Below, piece after piece: positions 25,777 through 32,811 of a stretch of 64,000 nucleotides of DNA (positions are counted from its first letter, which is position 1; every line of letters begins with the position of its first letter). Below the pieces are notes generated by a model. That model had not been told where the DNA came from. It ran no database searches and saw only the letters and a program-made list of their open reading frames with translations. The stretch is from Cytophagaceae bacterium (GTDB lineage: Bacteria; Bacteroidota; Bacteroidia; Cytophagales; Spirosomataceae): assembly GCA_027491195.1 (NCBI GenBank), contig JAIXWQ010000009.1:1-64000 (forward strand), given 5' to 3'. A program made the translations under genes and the position numbers.

Positions 25777-26424
25777 ATGAACAAAAAACTCGTTTACGAA
25801 TCGCTTTACCTTGTTTGGATGGGGCTTTTACCGCTGCTGGCGTCTGGCTTTTTGGGCTATTATGCGCTGGCAAATCCTTCGTTTTTTACGTCATTTTCTT
25901 TGCTGGGGTCGGTGGTTTTTTGGATTTGCGCTGCGTTCATTATGGGCCTGGCGCTTTGTCCTACCACGTTTTTTGCCTTGTTTACGGGCTATGTATATGG
26001 TTTTTCGGGGCTGTTGCCTTTGATTTTGGCTTACTCAGCGGCTTCGGCTTTGGGTTATTTTCTCGCCAAACAATTCGGCGCGACAGCTCTGCTGTCGCGC
26101 GTTCCTTCTAGCTTCCTAACGAACGTGCGGTCATCCTCCTTTTCGTGGGTATTCCTCGCGCGGCTTTCTCCTATTTTCCCCTTTGCGATCACCAACGCGA
26201 TCATGGCCTTTGTGGGTGTGCCCTTTCGTTGGTTTATAACGGCTGGAACTTTGGGGATGCTCCCTCGTACATTTTTAGCCGTGTTTACTGGAATTTCTGC
26301 GTCTTCATGGGGGCTGTTGTTTGCCCGACCAGAGCTTTTACGCTGGCAAGATGTGGTTTCTTTGCTGTTGTTGATCGTTTCCGCAGTGGGGATGTATATT
26401 TTAGGACGCCGTTCTTTTAAGTAA
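25777..26424 (+). CDS. TVP38/TMEM64 (VTT domain) family membrane protein
   Basis: About 215 residues from the ATG at 25777 (MNKKLVYESLYLVW); a TTG 24 bases earlier is less likely. It has five or six hydrophobic segments. The central part contains FFALFTGYVYGFSGLLPLIL, ASALGYFLAKQFG, FLARLSPIFPFAITNAIMAF and GMLPRTFLAVFTG, the pattern of VTT/DedA-related proteins (family motif 'G..F....G......A...G....F...R'). The Bacteroidota members are of unknown function; the wider family contains lipid scramblases and transport proteins. It is divergent from the his genes. Confidence 0.8.
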   Translation: MNKKLVYESLYLVWMGLLPLLASGFLGYYALANPSFFTSFSLLGSVVFWICAAFIMGLALCPTTFFALFTGYVYGFSGLLPLILAYSAASALGYFLAKQFGATALLSRVPSSFLTNVRSSSFSWVFLARLSPIFPFAITNAIMAFVGVPFRWFITAGTLGMLPRTFLAVFTGISASSWGLLFARPELLRWQDVVSLLLLIVSAVGMYILGRRSFK

Positions 26425-26480
26425 TGGCGTTTCTTGGCTTCTTTGGCACTATTGATGAAATAAGCGTGAAGTAGGGGAGC

Positions 26481-26523
26481 GACTTTTGGCATATTGACAG
26501 AATGTGTCAATATGCCAAAAGTC
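26481..26523. repeat. palindrome P3, perfect 19-base arms
   Basis: GACTTTTGGCATATTGACA (26481-26499), loop GAATG (26500-26504), then the exact reverse complement (26505-26523). The core TATTGACA/TGTCAATA is shared with P1, P2 and P4, while the outer stem bases are specific to this copy. It lies between the convergent VTT and Dabb genes and may also terminate transcription, though no T tract follows. Confidence 0.92.
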
Positions 26524-26551
26524 CTCTCAATGCCTCGAACTTATTTTAACA

Positions 26552-26655
26552 TTTCTCCTTCGGACTCATTCCCTTCGGACTATATCACCGACTACTGACT
26601 ACCGGATACTGACCACTGGCTATTGCCTACTGACGACTAAGCCGCTACGCGGCGC
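26552..26655. repeat. second mini-hairpin and heptad repeat cluster
   Basis: Two TCC-TTC-GGA mini-hairpins (26556-26564 and about 26571-26579) are followed by seven degenerate 7-base units with consensus CTGACTA (26588-26636). Then GACTAA and GCCGC-TAC-GCGGC (26641-26653) follow. GACTAA is the reverse complement of the TTAGTC spacer of the array at 29320-29461. The cluster runs up to the stop codon of the Dabb gene. Confidence 0.7.
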
Positions 26656-27045
26656 CTACAACGCCTCTGAGTCTATCACCTGAACTTTTCCCCATAAGTG
26701 CATGTTATCTTGAATGAACTTTTTGTGGAGGGGGTGGTAAAGGTATTCCTTTTCTTTTTCGGCGCTGTCGAAAACGAGGACCACTGAAAAAGTGTAACTT
26801 GCTTCTGTTACGGATTTGTCAAAATCAGTGACGATTGGCTTGCCTACATGGGCTGAGGCGATCATTGGGAGGGATCCTAAGGATTTTAGGGCGCGGAAGA
26901 GTTGATCGGTTTCGGTGGTGGAGGTGGGGTTTTTGGCCCAAAACAAAACATGATGTATAAAGGTCATTTTCGTAGACGGTTCTGCTGATGCCGCAAAGGG
27001 CAAAGTGGAGGCAAGGGCGATAAAGTCGCGGCGAGTAGTTGACAT
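26656..27045 (-). CDS. Dabb (stress-responsive alpha/beta-barrel) protein with Tat-like signal
   Basis: A 129-residue protein. The N-terminus MSTTRRDFIALAS has a twin-arginine motif (RRDF) followed by a short hydrophobic stretch ending at AASA, so export by the Tat system is likely. The mature part is a single Dabb domain (FIHHVLFWAKNP to KVQVIDSEAL), a ferredoxin-like fold that usually dimerises. A paralogue with RRHF lies at 58867-59253 and a cytosolic relative at 54042-54338. Substrate and function are unknown. It is divergent from the NAD(P)-binding gene. Confidence 0.82.
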   Translation of the reverse strand: MSTTRRDFIALASTLPFAASAEPSTKMTFIHHVLFWAKNPTSTTETDQLFRALKSLGSLPMIASAHVGKPIVTDFDKSVTEASYTFSVVLVFDSAEKEKEYLYHPLHKKFIQDNMHLWGKVQVIDSEAL

Positions 27046-27071
27046 AGGTTTAATATTTTTTCAATTCTACA

Positions 27072-27749
27072 ATGGAAATTCCACAAATCAAAGTGATTGT
27101 GACCGGTGTGACCGGAATGGTGGGCGAGGGCGTGATGCTGGAGGCGTTGCGATCGCCATTTGTGAGTGAGGTTTTGGCGATTAGTCGCAAGCCGTCTGGT
27201 CACTCGCATCCGAAGTTAAAAGAGTATTTTTTGGCCGATTTTTATCAGCCAGAAGAGATCAAAGAGGTCGTAAAAGACTATGATGCGTGTCTTTTTTGCC
27301 TAGGGGTTTCGTCTGTGGGGATGAAAGAGGAGGAATTTAGACGCAAGACCTACGACTTGACCTTGGGTTTTGCGGCGCAAATGCCTAAAAATATCAGCTT
27401 CAGTTATATTTCTGGGATGTCCACGGATAGCACGGAGAAGGGTTCAATCATGTGGGCTAGGGTGAAGGGGAAGACGGAAAACGACCTTAAGAAAATGGGG
27501 TTTCGGGATTCGTATTCGTTTAGACCGGGGTATTTGCAGCCAATGAAAGGGAATAAATTCACCTTGAAATACTATAAATATATTGATTGGATGTATCCGC
27601 TGCTTTTATTGTTGGCGGGGAAAACGGCGTCGACTTTGGAAGAATTAGCCAAAGCGATGGTCGAGGTTTCTGCTTTTCCAGTGGAGAAGAAGACGATCGA
27701 GGTGGTGGATATTAAGGTTTTGGCAGAACAAATGAAAAACAGAATCTAG
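27072..27749 (+). CDS. NAD(P)-binding Rossmann-fold protein (atypical SDR)
   Basis: A 225-residue protein with the N-terminal loop VTGVTGMVGEGVM (TGxxGxxG) and SYISGMSTDS and a later PGYLQP, as in small atypical SDRs related to YwnB/HTATIP2 or NAD(P)H-binding epimerases. The catalytic YxxxK is not evident: the equivalent stretch reads WARVKGKTE, which retains Lys. Its substrate is unknown. It lies 52 bases upstream of gpmI on the same strand. Confidence 0.72.
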   Translation: MEIPQIKVIVTGVTGMVGEGVMLEALRSPFVSEVLAISRKPSGHSHPKLKEYFLADFYQPEEIKEVVKDYDACLFCLGVSSVGMKEEEFRRKTYDLTLGFAAQMPKNISFSYISGMSTDSTEKGSIMWARVKGKTENDLKKMGFRDSYSFRPGYLQPMKGNKFTLKYYKYIDWMYPLLLLLAGKTASTLEELAKAMVEVSAFPVEKKTIEVVDIKVLAEQMKNRI

Positions 27750-27769
27750 GGGAAGTCCCGGGAAATGGG

Positions 27770-27777
27770 TATTTTTG
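27770..27777 (+). promoter_or_regulatory. -7 element upstream of gpmI
   Basis: TATTTTTG is an exact TAnnTTTG match 24 bases before the gpmI ATG. No clear TTTG is found 19-20 bases upstream. It predicts a leader of about 18 bases and gpmI transcription that does not depend on the upstream gene. Confidence 0.45.
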
Positions 27778-27801
27778 CCCTGAAATGTAATACAATTAAG
27801 A

Positions 27802-29322
27802 ATGGATAAGAAAGTAGTTTTAATGATTTTAGATGGCTGGGGCATAGCAACAAACCCCAAAGTTTCCGCTATCGACGCGGCGAAAACGCCATTTATCTCC
27901 TCGCTTTACGGCAAATATGCGCACTCAAAATTAGAGGCGTCCGGCTTAGCGGTGGGTTTACCAGAGGGCCAAATGGGTAACTCCGAAGTGGGCCACATGA
28001 ACTTAGGGGCAGGCCGCGTGGTCTACCAAAACCTCGTTCGCATTAACAAAGCAGTCACTGAAAATACCTTGGGCCAGGAGCCTGAATTAGCGAAAGCGTT
28101 CGACTACGCGAAAGCGAATAACAAGTCCGTTCACTTCATGGGTCTTGTGTCCGACGGTGGCGTTCACGCGCACATCGAGCACTTGAAATCCTTGCTTTCG
28201 ACGGCGTCAGAGGCAGGTTTGGGCAAAGTTTTTGTTCACGCTTTCACAGATGGTCGTGATACGGATCCCAAATCAGGTCTGAAATTCATGACTGATTTAT
28301 ATCAACATACGTTAAAAACAAACACGCAAATCGCATCAGTAACGGGTCGTTACTACGCGATGGATCGCGATAATCGCTGGGAGCGCGTGGCTTTGGCCTA
28401 CAAAGCGATGGTAAACGGCGAAGGAAATCCTTCTACCGATGTCTTAAAATCGATCGAAGAAAGCTACGCGGCTGGTGTAACGGACGAATTCATCCACCCA
28501 ATTATTATGACGGATGCGTCAGGTGGTCCAGTAGGAAATATCCAAGAGGGCGACGTGGTGATCTGCTTCAACTTCCGTACCGACCGCGGACGCGAAATCA
28601 CGCAAGCTTTGACACAACGTGATTTTCCTGAAGAGGGCATGCAGAAATTGAATTTGTACTACTTGACGATGACGGAATACGATAAAGAATTCCAAAACGT
28701 CCACGTTATTTTCAACGACTCTAACTTGCCTATGACCATGGGTGAAGTTTTAGAGGGCGCTGGTAAAAAACAAATTCGCATCGCCGAAACCGAAAAATAT
28801 CCACACGTTACGTTCTTCTTCTCAGGTGGCCGCGAGGCGCTTTTTGAAGGACAACAAAACATCTTACGCAACTCCCCAAAAGTCGCGACCTACGATCTTC
28901 AACCCGAAATGTCTGCGGCAGATCTTCGCGATGCATTGATTCCGGAATTAGAAAAAGAAGAGGTAGACTTCGTTTGCTTAAACTTCGCTAATCCTGATAT
29001 GGTGGGGCACACGGGCGTTTTCTCTGCGGTAGTTAAGGCAGTAGAAACGGTTGATGCTTGTGCTGAGGCAGTGGTAACAGCGGGTTTAGCTCACGGTTAT
29101 TCCTTCATTATCATCGCTGACCACGGTAATGCGGATGTGATGATGAACGAAGATGGTTCGCCTAATACGGCGCACTCGACAAATTTGGTTCCTTGTATTT
29201 TGGTAGACAACGACTTCAAACCTGAGCTTCGCGATGGAAAATTAGGGGACGTTTCACCTACTATCTTGAAACTGATGGGTGTGGCTCAACCGAAAGAGAT
29301 GACGGGGGTAGCGTTGTTCTAG
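27802..29322 (+). CDS. gpmI: 2,3-bisphosphoglycerate-independent phosphoglycerate mutase
   Basis: A 506-residue alkaline-phosphatase-superfamily enzyme of normal length. The first metal ligand is Asp11 in MILDGWG, and the phosphoserine nucleophile is Ser61 in QMGNSEVGHMN. FTDGRDTDP and GRYYAMDRD give the substrate-binding insert, and FVCLNFANPDMVGHTG and ADHGNADVM give the remaining metal ligands. It interconverts 3- and 2-phosphoglycerate in glycolysis. Codon use is regular and looks like that of a well-expressed housekeeping gene. It is followed directly by a mini-hairpin array. Confidence 0.97.
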   Translation: MDKKVVLMILDGWGIATNPKVSAIDAAKTPFISSLYGKYAHSKLEASGLAVGLPEGQMGNSEVGHMNLGAGRVVYQNLVRINKAVTENTLGQEPELAKAFDYAKANNKSVHFMGLVSDGGVHAHIEHLKSLLSTASEAGLGKVFVHAFTDGRDTDPKSGLKFMTDLYQHTLKTNTQIASVTGRYYAMDRDNRWERVALAYKAMVNGEGNPSTDVLKSIEESYAAGVTDEFIHPIIMTDASGGPVGNIQEGDVVICFNFRTDRGREITQALTQRDFPEEGMQKLNLYYLTMTEYDKEFQNVHVIFNDSNLPMTMGEVLEGAGKKQIRIAETEKYPHVTFFFSGGREALFEGQQNILRNSPKVATYDLQPEMSAADLRDALIPELEKEEVDFVCLNFANPDMVGHTGVFSAVVKAVETVDACAEAVVTAGLAHGYSFIIIADHGNADVMMNEDGSPNTAHSTNLVPCILVDNDFKPELRDGKLGDVSPTILKLMGVAQPKEMTGVALF

Positions 29323-29461
29323 TCGCCCTGCGGGCTTAGTCATCGCTGCGCGATTTAGTCGCGACTGCGTCGGAGTCATCGCTTCGCGATTTAGTCGCCT
29401 TCGGCTTAGTCGTCCCTACGGGACTAAGTTGCGACTGTGTCGCTTAGTCCGAAGCCGCTTC
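29320..29461. repeat. tandem array of eight mini-hairpins with TTAGTC spacers
   Basis: Eight units, mostly 19 bases apart, begin at the gpmI stop codon. Each has a spacer close to TTAGTC and a self-complementary stem with a three-base loop. The stems are GCCC-TGC-GGGC, ATCGC-TGC-GCGAT, CGAC-TGC-GTCG, ATCGC-TTC-GCGAT, GCC-TTC-GGC, GTCCC-TAC-GGGAC, GCGAC-TGT-GTCGC and GAAG-CCG-CTTC. Stem sequences differ but each pairs with itself. There is no CRISPR-like constant repeat with unique spacers and no reading frame worth calling. Confidence 0.88.
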
Positions 29462-29504
29462 AGTGGCTGCAATGGCACGAGTGTTAAAATACCTCGAATA
29501 ATAC

Positions 29505-29557
29505 AAAAGGCATTTTCGCGTATTGACAGATTTTGTCAATATCTGAAAATGCCTTTT
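29505..29557. repeat. palindrome P4 of the intergenic family
   Basis: AAAAGGCATTTTC (29505-29517), a three-base interruption, TATTGACA (29521-29528), loop GATTT, TGTCAATA (29534-29541), another three-base interruption and GAAAATGCCTTTT (29545-29557). The total is 21 base pairs with one symmetric internal loop. It lies between the convergent gpmI and fucosidase genes, 43 bases right of the mini-hairpin array, and could act as a bidirectional terminator. Confidence 0.9.
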
Positions 29558-29616
29558 ATGCTTTACGACTTTATTTCACCCTTTATTGGGTATGGAGCCC
29601 ACAGAGGCACTATGCT

Positions 29617-31011
29617 TTACAACGAAGCCCCTGCTAACTTGAAAGCCCAAGCATATTGACTCGGGTTGTTCCCTGGTGTGATAGCTGGGGGTGAAATGGT
29701 TAAAACACCGTTCTTAAATGTGCTGCGAACCGCCACATCTGAGCCTAAAAGGGAGACAGAAACGGGTTTTTTCAAACCGGAAATCTGTAGTGGGATTTTA
29801 GGAAATTCTGTTGTTATGAGATACAAGTCATTGCCTTTTTGGGTGAAGTATTGTTTGGTGGTAGGGGTGACTTTAGGGGCTTTGGCCCACTTACGAGTAG
29901 AGTAAATCGCCTCGCCATTCACTTTCAACCAAGAGCCGATGTCCGTCAAACGCTGCTGCATAATCACCGGAATGCGGCCATCCGCCGTGGGTCCGATGTT
30001 CAACAACAAATTTCCGCCGCGCGCTACTTTGTTAATCAACATGTGCACGAGCTGCTCAGAGCTGGAATAATCTTCTAAATTTTCGTTTCGATTATAGCCA
30101 AAAGAGCCGGCGATGCCTCTGCATTCTTCCCATGGGCGGGCGAAATCCAAGCCATTCGCATCGCCGTTATGCACTAAATCATATTCCGTGGTGTAAAATC
30201 CGCCATGTTTACTGCGCGTTTCTTTGCCCCAACGGTCATTCACCACCACACTTTCGCGAACGGGAGATTGGTTATATAACCAGGACAAAAATTCCGTGCT
30301 GCGCAATTTATCCGAGGTATAATCCCACTCGCCGTCCGTCCAAACCAAATCCGGATGGTAGGTATTCACTAAATCTTTCATCTGCGGGAACATGTGCTGA
30401 TCGATATATTCGTTCAGCGTTTCCTTCTTATAAAGGGGGTTGTACCACTCTAAAAGGGAGTAATAGTAGCCCATTTTGATGTTTTTGTTTTTGACCGCTT
30501 TTGTCAAATCGCCTAGTAAATCGCGGTGCGGGCCTACGTCCATGGCGTTCCAATTCCAGGATTGTTTGGATGGCCAGAGGGTGAAACCTTCGTGGTGTTT
30601 GGAGGTCAAAACGACGTATTTTGCGCCTGCATTTTCAAAAAGGCGAGCCCATTCGTCTGGCTGAAAAAGTTCTGCTTTGAAGTGCTGGGTGAAATCTTGG
30701 TATTTCACATTTGGACCAAAAGCTTTGTTGTGGAAATCCGTAAAAAAGTGCTGCGTTTTACTTGGATCCTGCCAACGTTTCCAATACCATTCCGCATACC
30801 GCTCATAAACTCCAACTTTGTCGCGGGCCGTGGGCGAATAAGCGGGAACGGAATACAAACCCCAGTGGATAAATATGCCAAACTTCGCATCTTCAAACCA
30901 AGTCGGAACGGGGCGGCTGTCGATGGATTCCCAGGTGGATTCGTAGGTTTTTTGGGCGAAAAGAGGGGCCGAAACAAAGCAAAAAGCCAGAATTAAGAAC
31001 TTGATTTTCAT
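29617..31011 (-). CDS. alpha-L-fucosidase (GH29), exported
   Basis: A 464-residue glycosidase with signal peptide MKIKFLILAFCFVSAPLFAQ. The catalytic barrel contains FGIFIHWGLYSVPAY (44-58), TSKHHEGF (136-143) and the nucleophile Asp226 in LVWTDGEWDY. NIGPTADGRIP near residue 335 is the conserved end of the barrel, followed by a beta-sandwich C-terminal domain. It would release L-fucose from oligosaccharides or glycans in the periplasm or outside the cell. The gene is divergent from a zinc dehydrogenase gene, 53 bases apart. Confidence 0.93.
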   Translation of the reverse strand: MKIKFLILAFCFVSAPLFAQKTYESTWESIDSRPVPTWFEDAKFGIFIHWGLYSVPAYSPTARDKVGVYERYAEWYWKRWQDPSKTQHFFTDFHNKAFGPNVKYQDFTQHFKAELFQPDEWARLFENAGAKYVVLTSKHHEGFTLWPSKQSWNWNAMDVGPHRDLLGDLTKAVKNKNIKMGYYYSLLEWYNPLYKKETLNEYIDQHMFPQMKDLVNTYHPDLVWTDGEWDYTSDKLRSTEFLSWLYNQSPVRESVVVNDRWGKETRSKHGGFYTTEYDLVHNGDANGLDFARPWEECRGIAGSFGYNRNENLEDYSSSEQLVHMLINKVARGGNLLLNIGPTADGRIPVIMQQRLTDIGSWLKVNGEAIYSTRKWAKAPKVTPTTKQYFTQKGNDLYLITTEFPKIPLQISGLKKPVSVSLLGSDVAVRSTFKNGVLTISPPAITPGNNPSQYAWAFKLAGASL

Positions 31012-31064
31012 AAGGTTTAGATTTTATCGAGCCTAATTTAATTAAAATTGTTAATTTCAACCTT

Positions 31065-32027
31065 ATGCAACAATGGATATGTAATCAGCCGGGAACGATG
31101 AGCCTACAAGAGGTCGAAATGCCTCAGCGCCTGGCGGGATTTTCTCTTCTACGTGTTCTCAGAATTGGTATCTGCGGAACGGATATTCATGCCTTCGCGG
31201 GCAACCAGCCCTTCTTTCAATACCCCCGCATTTTAGGCCACGAGCTGGCGGTGGAAATCGTGGAATCTGATACCTACGAAAAGGGCGAATTAGCGACGAT
31301 TATCCCCTATTTTAATTGCGCCACTTGTGGAGCTTGCGAGGCTGGAAAGTCGAATTGCTGTGAGAATATCAAGGTTTTTGGGGTGCATATAGATGGGGGA
31401 ATGCGGGAATATATCGTCGTCGAGGATCGTTATATTTTACCTGGGAATGACCTTTCTGCGGAGGAACTAGCGCTGGTCGAGCCTTTGGCGATTGCGGCGC
31501 ATGGACTTCGTAGGGCTGCGTTAAATCCTGGCGAAAAGGTCCTTGTGATGGGTGCCGGGCCGATCGGTTTGTTTACTAGTTTACTTGCCAAAATTCAGGG
31601 GGCTAGCGTCGAGGTTTTGGAACCCAATCCTTCTCGCTTGCAATTTTGCCTGGATAATATAGGCGTTTCTGAGGCCTCCGCGGCTTCTTATACGATCGTC
31701 ATCGATGCGACCGGAAATCTACAAGCCATCGAATCAGGTTTCGCTCAACTAGCTCATGGGGGAAAATACGTATTGATAGGTTTGCAAAAACAGGCGATCT
31801 CTTTTTCACATCCTGAATTTCACAAACGAGAGGCGACCTTGATGAGTAGTCGCAATGCAACTGTTGAAGATTTCGACTATGTGATGGATTTATTCCGTTC
31901 TGGGAAGATGGAGGCGGGGATGTTTATCAGCCACCGTTTTGGCAAAAATCAAGTACTTGATATTTTTACAAATAGTAGCGCTCCGGGCTCACAGGTAATC
32001 AAATCGATGATTACTTTAGCAGAATGA
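31065..32027 (+). CDS. zinc-dependent medium-chain alcohol/polyol dehydrogenase
   Basis: A 320-residue MDR enzyme. Catalytic zinc ligands are Cys37 in GICGTD and His59-Glu60 in LGHE. The structural zinc site is Cys85, Cys88, Cys91 and Cys99. The cofactor loop is VMGAGPIGLF. Family members include sorbitol, L-idonate and L-gulonate dehydrogenases. Being divergent from a fucosidase gene, it may oxidise L-fucose or a related sugar acid, but no other fucose catabolic genes are present. Its stop codon overlaps the start of the next gene by four bases. Confidence 0.85.
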   Translation: MQQWICNQPGTMSLQEVEMPQRLAGFSLLRVLRIGICGTDIHAFAGNQPFFQYPRILGHELAVEIVESDTYEKGELATIIPYFNCATCGACEAGKSNCCENIKVFGVHIDGGMREYIVVEDRYILPGNDLSAEELALVEPLAIAAHGLRRAALNPGEKVLVMGAGPIGLFTSLLAKIQGASVEVLEPNPSRLQFCLDNIGVSEASAASYTIVIDATGNLQAIESGFAQLAHGGKYVLIGLQKQAISFSHPEFHKREATLMSSRNATVEDFDYVMDLFRSGKMEAGMFISHRFGKNQVLDIFTNSSAPGSQVIKSMITLAE

Positions 32028-32389
32028 AACCACTACTACTTTTATTTTGCTTAAGCCTGTTCGCTTGCAAATCGCAAGAGGTCTTGCCAGAAAACTGCTA
32101 TAAAGGCCGGCTAGCTCTCAAAGGAATTTGCAATAATTACGTGATCGAATTAGTCGAAGGCACAATAGACACGTCGCGGCTCGAAGCCCAATGGAAAAAT
32201 CCAGATACGGGGAAATTCTATACAAATGCCTTTGCGCTATCAAATCCCTGCGCGTTGCCTGTGAGTCTTAAAGAAGGCGATGAATTCTTTTTCAAACTTG
32301 ATTCTACACAACTGACCGCTGATTGCATTACTTGCAAAGCCTATTCTCCCACTCCAAGGAAGTCGCTTCCTGTCTCGGTTTGCCCTTAA
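32024..32389 (+). CDS. small cysteine-rich lipoprotein of unknown function
   Basis: A 121-residue protein with a lipoprotein signal: MKPLLLLFCLSLFACKS, where Cys15 would be lipidated. The mature part has several further cysteines and no recognised domain. It overlaps the dehydrogenase stop by four bases (ATGA), implying translational coupling. Its 3' end overlaps the convergent DUF6174 gene by four bases. Confidence 0.7.
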   Translation: MKPLLLLFCLSLFACKSQEVLPENCYKGRLALKGICNNYVIELVEGTIDTSRLEAQWKNPDTGKFYTNAFALSNPCALPVSLKEGDEFFFKLDSTQLTADCITCKAYSPTPRKSLPVSVCP

Positions 32390-32811
32390 TTGACCTTGAA
32401 ATTTGTGATTTCATAGCCTATTTCCTCGTCTGCCATTTGCTGGGAGAAATCGAAAAATACGCTCGTCGGGTAGCCGTAAGTGGGATTGAAATTAAGCGTT
32501 TTTTGGTAAGGTTTTCTGTCTAAATTTGCCTTAATCACCTGCAGTAATTCCGGAATGGTGTAGATCTCCCCATACCGCTCCGCTTTATTATAAGGTGCGC
32601 CATTCACTGTGGTAATTTTACCATTTTGAACCACTACCTGGTGCGGGCCCACATATTCCAAAGGACAGAAACAAACCCTTTTGAAGGAAAAAGAATAATT
32701 CACAATTTTCTTTTCGTTCCAAAGATTCAGGTTCGTCGACGCGTCATCCAGTGGCTCCACGGTTTTGCAACCCGCTAAAATCAAACAAAATAGAACGAGA
32801 AATTTCTTCAT
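32386..32811 (-). CDS. DUF6174 family lipoprotein
   Basis: A 141-residue lipoprotein (LVLFCLILAGCKT, lipidated Cys15). The mature part shows the DUF6174 pattern: a NYSFSFKRVCFCP block, then VVVQNGKITTVNG and PELLQVI, ending with NPTYGYPTSVFFD. Its function is unknown. It is the last gene of the ApbE/PepSY operon; its ATG shares a base with the stop codon of the upstream gene (TAATG). Confidence 0.78.
   Translation of the reverse strand: MKKFLVLFCLILAGCKTVEPLDDASTNLNLWNEKKIVNYSFSFKRVCFCPLEYVGPHQVVVQNGKITTVNGAPYNKAERYGEIYTIPELLQVIKANLDRKPYQKTLNFNPTYGYPTSVFFDFSQQMADEEIGYEITNFKVN

Noticed and set aside
26055-26510. 151-codon minus-strand frame opposite the VTT gene
   Set aside because: It lies antisense to a clear membrane-protein gene and ends in palindrome P3; the peptide is lysine- and arginine-rich shadow sequence.
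29320-29461. CRISPR array
   Set aside because: The unit is about 19 bases, the constant part is only six bases and the variable part is itself palindromic. No cas gene is nearby.
21806-29557. palindromes P1-P4 as plain terminators
   Set aside because: P1 lies between divergent genes, and none is followed by a clear T tract except the weak flanks of P4. A termination role for P3 and P4 remains possible but does not explain the conserved core.
29429-29659. 76-codon plus-strand frame over the repeat region
   Set aside because: It runs through the mini-hairpins and palindrome P4 and into the fucosidase gene; the peptide has no protein-like features.
30526-30996. 156-codon plus-strand frame opposite the fucosidase
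   Set aside because: Shadow of the GH29 gene, which has a signal peptide and catalytic motifs.
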